From the NCBI GenBank assembly GCA_949127685.1, contig CASBPW010000183.1, forward strand, positions 1 to 14,682: DNA of 14,682 nucleotides. The letters run 5' to 3'. The notes under the pieces were generated by a model, which saw nothing but the letters and a program-made list of their open reading frames with translations, searched no databases and had not been told where the DNA came from. Both the position numbers and the translations under genes were made by a program. Positions 6,541 to 12,176 of this stretch are shown one piece after another. This stretch comes from Candidatus Sivonenia alaskensis PMM_0068 (GTDB lineage Bacteria; Cyanobacteriota; Cyanobacteriia; Gloeobacterales; PMM-0068). The stretch's first letter is position 1. The number at the start of each line of letters is the position of its first letter.

Positions 6541-6964
6541 TCCTTTTTGGAGACAGACTTATACAAACACTTGAGGATGGGTCACGTTCGTTCTGTGAGT
6601 TCCTTGCCGGTGCATGTGGGTTGCTTACGAATCCTAGGGCGGAAAGTCGAGGTTATTGTCTAGGTCGTTTGACGAAAGGGAAATTAAAGTACGCTTGGTA
6701 TTTTGGGAATGGGCTGATTAGCGATTTACCGTGAGGTCAAGTTAAGCAGCAGTGGGCGACTGGCCGGGGTGCAGTTTAATCCGTGAAGCCAAAGCTATAG
6801 ACTGAGTTATTGTGTTAGTGTGCAATACCCGATCGAATGATCCGGCTTGGCAATCCAGTGAGTGCGCTGGTTTCTGCTTACTTCTGAAGCAACAGGAGGA
6901 AGGCTCTGTGGAGTTTTCCAAAAATGCCTTCTCCTACCTCTTTTTCTCATTCATATTAGATGCG
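6541..6964. other. Gap between accA and the P450 with no recognisable gene
   Basis: About 420 bases. A 65-codon frame opens on a GTG overlapping the accA stop (6537-6734), but its product resembles nothing I know and has no ribosome site. The stretch is moderately G-rich and could hold an untranslated RNA; I looked for SRP RNA, RNase P RNA and tmRNA hallmarks and found no convincing match. Its last part (from 6894) contains a ribosome-binding site discussed separately, so the P450 transcript must cover at least that end. Confidence 0.4.
6894..6910 (+). promoter_or_regulatory. Strong Shine-Dalgarno before an in-frame GTG of the P450
   Basis: AGGAGG at 6894-6899 lies 8 bases before a GTG at 6908-6910 that is in frame with the P450. 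Initiation here would add 19 residues, including the hydrophobic stretch FSYLFFSFIL, to the protein that starts at ATG 6965. No comparable ribosome site precedes 6965. This site may decide the true start. Confidence 0.5.
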
Positions 6965-8359
6965 ATGAAAAATCATATGCCACTACCTAATCCTCTGAAA
7001 ACCCCCTCTTTTCTCCAAAAACTTCAGTGGGTCGCTGATCCTGTAGGATATATGGAAAAAGCAGCCAAGGAATACCCTGATATTTTCAGTGCTGAGATAG
7101 TTGGTTTTGGGGAGTCCTTGGTATTCGTGAACCATCCCCAAGCCATTCAAGAAATTTTAACCAATGATAGAAAAAAATTTACAGCCCCTGGCGATCTAAA
7201 CAAAATCTTACAGCCCTTAACGGGGGACTATTCCATTTTTATGCTGGAGGGAGACCAACACAAACGACATCGGCAGCTGATGATGCCCTCTTTTCATGGA
7301 GAGCGAATGCGAACCTATGGTCAGTTGATCTGTCATCTCACCGAAAAAGTCTTTAGTCAGTTACCACAAAACTTGCCCTTCTCGGCTCGTAGCGCAACGC
7401 AAGAGATTTCCTTGCAAGTTATACTACAAACTGTTTTTGGCGTGTATGAAGGGGAACGTTACCAAAAGCTCAAGCAGCTATTGGCATTGCTGGTAGATGT
7501 CTTTCGATCACCACTTACTTCTAGCTTCCTGTTTTTCCCCTTCTTGCAAAAAGATTTAGGCGCTTGGAGTCCTTGGGGAAGGTTTGTGCGCCAACGACAG
7601 CAAATTGATGAATTACTGTACGCTGAAATCGCTGAACGCCGGGAGCAAACCAATCCAGAACGCATAGATATCCTTTCCTTACTCATGTCTGCTCGTGATG
7701 AAGACGGCAAACCGATGACCGACGAGGAATTACGCGATGAATTGGTCACCCTTTTGATAGCTGGATATGAAACCACAGCATCGGCAATGGCTTGGGGACT
7801 CTATCGAATTCATCAAAATCCAGAAGTTCGTGAAAAACTACTCCAGGAAATTGATTCCCTTGGTGATCACCCAGACCCGATGAGTATTTTCCGGCTACCT
7901 TATCTCACGGCTGTCTGTAATGAAACTCTGCGGATCAACCCTGTGGGAATGGTCACCTTTCCCAGAGTCGCGCAAGAACCCGTTGAACTACTGGGATATA
8001 AGTTGGAACCTTGTACGATAGTGGTCGGCTGCATATATCTTGTCCACCAGCGGGAGGATTTATACCCAGAACCCAAACAGTTTCGACCAGAGCGCTTTCT
8101 GGAAAGGCAATTTTCTCCCTTTGAATTTATGCCATTTGGCGGTGGCGTTCGTCGCTGTCTGGGTGAAGCTTTGGCTGTATTTGAAATGAAGCTAGTATTG
8201 GCAACCATATTGTCAGGCTATCAGCTGGCGCTAGCTGATCATCGACCTGAACGACCTCAGCGTCGCGGTGTTACCCTCGCCCCTGCCAGTGGCGTCAAAA
8301 TGGTCGTTACGGGACAACGTCAGCGCCAAGGGTCTCAAATGGTGACCGCAACTAATTAG
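6965..8359 (+). CDS. Cytochrome P450, CYP110-like
   Basis: A 464-residue heme monooxygenase. Numbered from this ATG: the C-helix block HKRHRQLMMPSFHGERM (99-115), the I-helix oxygen-activation motif AGYETT (266-271), ExxR as ETLR (320-323), PERF (375-378), and the heme loop FGGGVRRCLG (391-400) with the Cys ligand at 398. The HxxxR C-helix and FHGERM are typical of CYP110, a family nearly confined to cyanobacteria whose members oxidise fatty acids, alkanes or terpenoids. The I-helix has Tyr where AGHETT is more usual. No ferredoxin, reductase or terpene synthase gene is adjacent, so the substrate is open; electrons presumably come from cellular ferredoxin. The family N-terminus (MPLPNPLKTP) begins at residue 5, which favours ATG 6965, but a GTG at 6908 has a much better ribosome site. 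Confidence 0.93.
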   Translation: MKNHMPLPNPLKTPSFLQKLQWVADPVGYMEKAAKEYPDIFSAEIVGFGESLVFVNHPQAIQEILTNDRKKFTAPGDLNKILQPLTGDYSIFMLEGDQHKRHRQLMMPSFHGERMRTYGQLICHLTEKVFSQLPQNLPFSARSATQEISLQVILQTVFGVYEGERYQKLKQLLALLVDVFRSPLTSSFLFFPFLQKDLGAWSPWGRFVRQRQQIDELLYAEIAERREQTNPERIDILSLLMSARDEDGKPMTDEELRDELVTLLIAGYETTASAMAWGLYRIHQNPEVREKLLQEIDSLGDHPDPMSIFRLPYLTAVCNETLRINPVGMVTFPRVAQEPVELLGYKLEPCTIVVGCIYLVHQREDLYPEPKQFRPERFLERQFSPFEFMPFGGGVRRCLGEALAVFEMKLVLATILSGYQLALADHRPERPQRRGVTLAPASGVKMVVTGQRQRQGSQMVTATN

Positions 8360-8381
8360 CATTGAATCTAACAAGGTCTAA

Positions 8382-8450
8382 GGCATTCGGATTCAAGTGC
8401 GGGTGATTGAGTACACCCTTGAGGAGGATGGCCAGCCACAGGAAACTCTC
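8382..8450 (+). mobile_element. Possible remnant of an IS4-type transposase
   Basis: Between two in-frame stops this stretch encodes 23 residues: GIRIQVRVIEYTLEEDGQPQ and three more. The block VRVIEYTLEDxGxP resembles the strand in IS4-family DDE transposases that precedes YRLLTTLLD. The frame ends where that YRL block should begin, and I see no ends or target duplications. It would be a short fossil between the P450 and tRNA-Met. The match is from memory of the family and is short, so chance cannot be excluded. Confidence 0.35.
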
Positions 8451-8573
8451 TAGGGGGGATGCAGTAACTGAGGGCAGACCGAGTATGGGCAAGCTAAACC
8501 CTCTTCCTGGATGCTCAAAAAATCTCTACTCACAGAGTCAATGATTCTGATAGACTAAAAAGCCTGCGAACAT

Positions 8574-8648
8574 GGCAATGTAGCTCAGTGGTAGAGCAAG
8601 CGGTTCATACCCGCTTTGTCGCTGGTTCAAATCCAGCCATTGCCACCA
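8574..8648 (+). tRNA. trnM: tRNA-Met (CAU), elongator type
   Basis: A complete cloverleaf: acceptor GGCAATG/CATTGCC (7 perfect pairs), D-stem GCTC/GAGC, anticodon stem AGCGG/CCGCT with loop TTCATAC (anticodon CAT at 8606-8608), T-stem GCTGG/CCAGC with loop TTCAAAT, discriminator A and an encoded CCA (8646-8648). The first acceptor pair is G-C, unlike the mismatched end of initiator tRNA, and the loop TTCATAC fits elongator Met rather than the CTCATAA loop of initiator or of lysidine-modified tRNA-Ile. It reads toward mtnN, which converges on it. Confidence 0.95.
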
Positions 8649-8723
8649 GGTTTTGTACAGCCAGCAAAGATATTCGCGGGTTATCAGCTCTTCCGCGAAC
8701 CAAGGGCGCCAATGAATTCTTTA

Positions 8724-8743
8724 AAGGCTTAAAGTTCGGCCTT
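8724..8743. terminator. Weak hairpin between convergent tRNA-Met and mtnN
   Basis: AAGGC (8724-8728) and GCCTT (8739-8743) form a 5-bp stem with a 10-base loop, in the only space between the two convergent genes. On the minus strand a short T-rich run follows it, so it might end the mtnN transcript. The stem is short, hence the low confidence. Confidence 0.25.
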
Positions 8744-8752
8744 AGAAGAAAA

Positions 8753-9514
8753 CTAGCCCTGGTTGAGACTTTGAACAAAGGTACGCACCACAGGTCCTGT
8801 AAATCGGTCCACAAATCGTTTCATAAAATCTAAAAAGTCATCTTGCATTTGATGATCTGCATTATCTGAAATAATGCGAACCACGGTAAAGGGAATCTCC
8901 TGACTATGGCATACTTGCCCGACCGCTGCACTCTCCATATCGACACTCAACGCATTAGGAAAGAGATTCAAGAGCTCTGACTTTTTGACGGGATCAAAAA
9001 TTACTTGATCTCCGGTCAGGGCTAATCCGCGATGAACCATCAGTTCTACAATCCCAAATTCAGCCAGTTCCTCAGGACTAAAGATGCATTGTTGAATAAC
9101 CTGCCTACAGGCTTGATAGGCATTTTCGAATAAGGGTGTGGAACTGATCAGTTCTCGCCTGCCTAAAAGGGGGATTTCTCCTTGGGGGAAAAAAGGTCGG
9201 GCATCCATATCATGCTGGGCAACGCCTGTGGCAATCACAATATCGCCCCGTCGAATTTGAGGACTGAGCCCCCCGGCTACACCGATAAAAAGCACAGCAT
9301 CCACACCAAAGAAGTCAATCATGCATTGGGTATGCGCTGCGGCGGCTACCTTACCCCAACCCGAACGTCCCAACACAATGGACAAACCTGAGAATTGACC
9401 CTCATGAAAGGTTGTGCGTCCGCGTGAAACTCGCCTTGCTTGCTCTAACTCGTGCTCAAGCGCCCTAGTCTCTTCTTCCATCGCGCTGAGAATACCCAGC
9501 TTTTGGATACGCAT
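8753..9514 (-). CDS. mtnN: 5'-methylthioadenosine/S-adenosylhomocysteine nucleosidase
   Basis: The nucleosidase (Pfs/MtnN) that cleaves methylthioadenosine and S-adenosylhomocysteine to adenine and a thio-ribose, recycling by-products of methylation and polyamine synthesis. Visible hallmarks: GILSAMEEE (7-15, with the conserved catalytic Glu 13), SGWGKVAAA (51-59), FIGVAGGL (76-83), RRGDIVIA (88-95), the ribose/adenine-binding VDMESAAVGQVC (191-202, Glu 194) and RIISDNAD (213-220, catalytic Asp 217). At 253 residues it is slightly longer than the roughly 230 of E. coli; the extra length includes an insertion around 102-128. The ATG at 9514 has AAGGA 9 bases upstream (TCCTT at 9524-9528 on the plus strand). 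It is divergent from the pseudokinase and convergent with tRNA-Met, so it is probably transcribed alone. Related phosphorylases are possible but the motifs favour MtnN. Confidence 0.92.
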   Translation of the reverse strand: MRIQKLGILSAMEEETRALEHELEQARRVSRGRTTFHEGQFSGLSIVLGRSGWGKVAAAAHTQCMIDFFGVDAVLFIGVAGGLSPQIRRGDIVIATGVAQHDMDARPFFPQGEIPLLGRRELISSTPLFENAYQACRQVIQQCIFSPEELAEFGIVELMVHRGLALTGDQVIFDPVKKSELLNLFPNALSVDMESAAVGQVCHSQEIPFTVVRIISDNADHQMQDDFLDFMKRFVDRFTGPVVRTFVQSLNQG

Positions 9515-9832
9515 GGGGAATGGTCCTTTAGGATATTCAGCACGAAGTCACTCTTGCTTGTAGGCATAGTCTAGCCCTCTCCTCTCCCTCGAGGGTAACC
9601 AGTTCTGGCATGGCTGATTTGCAACGATTCCGGGCTTGGGTTTAAGCTATATTACCAAGCACAAGTGTTCCATAGGTTTCTAAAGGAACAGGGTTCTGCC
9701 TGAGGCGTCTGGAGATAGCGTAGGCTTTAACATGGCACATCCTGATTCCCTATCCTCCCAAATCACCACAAGTATCTCATGCTACATTTTGCCGGTATGC
9801 CGGTACACATGTGGTTCTGACTGAGGTCAGTT
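9515..9832. promoter_or_regulatory. Divergent intergenic region with a stem-loop and a palindrome
   Basis: This stretch must hold the promoters of mtnN (minus) and the kinase-like gene (plus). It contains a perfect 10-base palindrome CCCTCGAGGG at 9586-9595, and an imperfect stem-loop at 9666-9690 in which TGTTCC pairs with GGAACA and an inner TAG pairs with CTA around GTTT. TATATT at 9648-9653 could be a -10 box for the plus strand, but no -35 at the right distance is convincing. No gene is visible here. Confidence 0.4.
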
Positions 9833-11956
9833 ATGGTCAATGAAACGAATCAACAAACTATGAACAATAAGACGGGCATGAGCAAAATGTTAATTGGGAA
9901 GGATCTCAATGGACGCTACCGTGTCATCTCTGCCCTGGGAACAGGTGAATTTAGCACAACTTATTTAGCTGAAGACCAGCACCGTCCGGGGCATCCTCGC
10001 TGTGTTGTCAAGCAACTGCAGTTAGACAGTGACAATGCCCAGTTAGTAAAGGTGAAACGACGGCTCTTTAACACGGAAGCAGAAATCTTACAAAAAATTA
10101 GCCATCATGAACAAATACCCGAATTGCTAGCCTCTTTTGAGGAAGAAGATCAGTTTTTTTTAGTGCAGGAATTTATTCCTGGCCCTTCCCTTGTTGCCGA
10201 GATTCTCTCCGAGCAAGCCCTATCTGAGCCGTGCGTAACCAAACTTCTCAAAGAAATTTTGAATGTATTGGAGTTTGTCCATGCCAAAGGCGTAGTCCAC
10301 CGTAATCTCAAAGCAGACAACCTTATTCATCATCAGCAGCTTGATAAGTGGGTACTTATCAACTTTGCTTCAGAGAAAGTCCCAAAGGAGATTAGCAGTC
10401 CATTGAGGGACCAAAAGAGAGGTTTGGAGGTGGCTTTCACCCCCTCAGTCAAGGCTAGCGAGCCGACCATCAGCACCTCTTCAGCCAGCACCGATATTTA
10501 TGCCCTTGGGATGATTGGCCTGCAAGCACTGACAGGGATGCCTCCCAGTGAACTTGAGCGAGACCCAAAAACGGGCGAGATACGCTGGCCTGCTGAGATA
10601 ACCTCCCAGGTGAGTCCCAAGCTTAGAACCATCATCTCAAAGATGGTATTGCACGACTCTAGGCAGCGGTACTCCTCAGCCACAGAGGTGTTACAAGCAC
10701 TAGATACTTCGCCAGCTTTCCCCCTGCCCAAGTATTCAACAAAACCTCCACAGTCTGGACCATCGGCTGAGGCAACTCCACCAGCTCCAAAACCGATTAC
10801 TACATCATTTAATTCTTCTTTGAAAGACGATCCTTTTGCTCCCTTGCCTAGCGTGCGTAAAATGCCAAGTAGAACAAGAGCGAAGGATCCTGAAATCCGC
10901 ACTGAACCTTTGGAGGCGAATTCTGTCTTTGCCCAACCTGAAACGGCAGAGGCCTCTACCTCTACCTCTCCCTTGTTTCTGTGGATAAGTGGGCTTGGAA
11001 CCCTAGCAATCTTACTTGCTACTACTGGTTTAGTTTTTTGGGTCATGTCGACTTCGGACGCTAATAATACGCCTGTGAGCAGTAAGCCTCCTGCTCCGGA
11101 ATTATCCCAATTATTAGATGCTGAGCAACGCGCCCTGCTCCAAGAAGCGGGTGCCCCTATCCAGTCGCAAGCTGGGAGTAAAGCTTCTAGTCAGAACCAG
11201 GATTCCCCTTTGGAATCTAAGACTCCCACTCCTGAGATACAAGAGGAAGTTCCAGTTCCTCCTCAGCTAAAAATCCCTACCGCGCAAGTCCCAGCGGCTC
11301 AATCAGAGCTCAATAGTGCCACACCGAAACAGGACCCGACAAAAGCTAATCTGTCCACCCCTCTAGTCAAGAGTGAAGGGTCGGCCAGTTCACAGACTGA
11401 CTTTGTACTGGCCAACCCTTCACTAGCCAATACAGCCCAGGGATCAGACCCTGCTTCCACCCTCGCTCTCCCCAAGGCGGAAAACAAGGCCACCCTGGAA
11501 ACGAAGCAAACAGAAGGGGATAGAGGAAATAGTCCTATCTCTAATCAAGTTCTTGTTGCTAAAAATAGCCCGGAAGCCAACAAAGCAGAGACTCCTACCC
11601 CTCTGCCCTCGGTGAATCCAAATACGGGGGGAAGTCGTAAGACGATCGCTGCGGCGAGCCCAAGTAGTGGCCGAGTTGATGTTTCTCTGGTCAATGCGAC
11701 AGGCACTGTCGTTTCTTATCAGGTTCTCGGTAATACGGACGAGCGCTCTCTATCCGCTGATATGAGGTCTAATTTGCGAGGCCTGCCAGCGCCAGCTAAT
11801 GTAAGTTTCTACCGTCCAGACCGTGGTCCGATTGAAGTTAGTATCAAGACCATAGCACCGGGCAAGATAGAGGTCACACTCACGCGTGGTTACGGTCCTG
11901 AAACTGACCACAGCTTCATAACTGTCCAAGCTTCCGGCAAAGTTATCCTAAACTAG
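9833..11956 (+). CDS. Membrane-anchored Ser/Thr kinase-like protein, predicted pseudokinase
   Basis: A 707-residue protein with an N-terminal Hanks-type kinase fold (about 28-292): glycine loop LGTGEFSTTY (35-44), ATP-site Lys 60 in CVVKQL, helix-C Glu in NTEAEIL (80-86), DIYALGMIGLQALTG (221-235). Both catalytic aspartates are replaced: HRD is HRN (156-158, AAT) and DFG is NFA (177-179, AAC). The activation segment is also abnormal, with FTPSVKASEP where relatives have GTPGYMPSEQ. Phosphotransfer should be lost or very weak; ATP binding may remain. A Pro/Ser/Thr-rich stretch follows, then one transmembrane helix (about 381-405, LFLWISGLGTLAILLATTGL), a Pro/Ser/Thr/Gln-rich periplasmic linker of about 200 residues, and a C-terminal beta-rich domain (about 613-707). 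The frame is long and unbroken, so the gene appears maintained. GAGG at 9823-9826 supports ATG 9833, though the usual kinase N-terminus (MLIGKDLNGRYRV) begins at Met 19. Transcribed alone, divergent from mtnN. Confidence 0.88.
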   Translation: MVNETNQQTMNNKTGMSKMLIGKDLNGRYRVISALGTGEFSTTYLAEDQHRPGHPRCVVKQLQLDSDNAQLVKVKRRLFNTEAEILQKISHHEQIPELLASFEEEDQFFLVQEFIPGPSLVAEILSEQALSEPCVTKLLKEILNVLEFVHAKGVVHRNLKADNLIHHQQLDKWVLINFASEKVPKEISSPLRDQKRGLEVAFTPSVKASEPTISTSSASTDIYALGMIGLQALTGMPPSELERDPKTGEIRWPAEITSQVSPKLRTIISKMVLHDSRQRYSSATEVLQALDTSPAFPLPKYSTKPPQSGPSAEATPPAPKPITTSFNSSLKDDPFAPLPSVRKMPSRTRAKDPEIRTEPLEANSVFAQPETAEASTSTSPLFLWISGLGTLAILLATTGLVFWVMSTSDANNTPVSSKPPAPELSQLLDAEQRALLQEAGAPIQSQAGSKASSQNQDSPLESKTPTPEIQEEVPVPPQLKIPTAQVPAAQSELNSATPKQDPTKANLSTPLVKSEGSASSQTDFVLANPSLANTAQGSDPASTLALPKAENKATLETKQTEGDRGNSPISNQVLVAKNSPEANKAETPTPLPSVNPNTGGSRKTIAAASPSSGRVDVSLVNATGTVVSYQVLGNTDERSLSADMRSNLRGLPAPANVSFYRPDRGPIEVSIKTIAPGKIEVTLTRGYGPETDHSFITVQASGKVILN

Positions 11957-12111
11957 TTCTGGCTGGATAGAAGTCTAGAAGAGGGTTTGCCGAGATTTTC
12001 AAGTTGGGTTGTATGCATTTTACTTTCAACTTTAGAGACCTTTGCGAGAGGTTGTGCAAAACCCCGATTCTTGGCTTCTGCTAGGGGATCTCCAGGTTTC
12101 TGATCAGGCAT

Positions 12112-12139
12112 TTAGGACGTCCTTAGGACACAATATGTA
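12112..12139 (+). promoter_or_regulatory. Candidate promoter/operator ahead of leuS
   Basis: TTAGGAC occurs twice with an 11-base period (12112-12118 and 12123-12129), with the 10-base palindrome AGGACGTCCT (12114-12123) lying across the first copy. TTAGGA could serve as a poor -35 and TATGTA (12134-12139), 16 bases on, as a -10. The 11-base phasing suggests a protein binding one face of the DNA. Pattern only. Confidence 0.3.
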
Positions 12140-12176
12140 AATAGTTGGCGATTGCACCGGCTAGGAGAGCCTTATT

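Noticed and set aside
6537..6734. 65-codon frame starting on a GTG that overlaps the accA stop
   Set aside because: No ribosome site, no recognisable motif, and composition unlike the neighbouring proteins. The overlap alone is not enough.
6735..6790. GAGGTCA...AAGCAGC stretch reminiscent of the SRP RNA small domain
   Set aside because: The GGAA tetraloop and the closing stem are missing, so it does not fold like SRP RNA.
8498..8524. TLFLDAQKI-like reading just after the transposase-like fossil, similar to an IS4 TTLLDP block
   Set aside because: It is in a different frame, begins right after a stop, and is too short to separate from chance.
8588..8833. 81-codon frame running out of the tRNA gene
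   Set aside because: It begins inside the tRNA-Met D-arm and overlaps the antisense end of mtnN; its sequence is the translated tRNA and spacer.
10498..11046. 182-codon minus-strand frame opposite the kinase-like gene
   Set aside because: It lies fully antisense to a gene with clear domain motifs and shows no motif of its own; long antisense frames are expected here.
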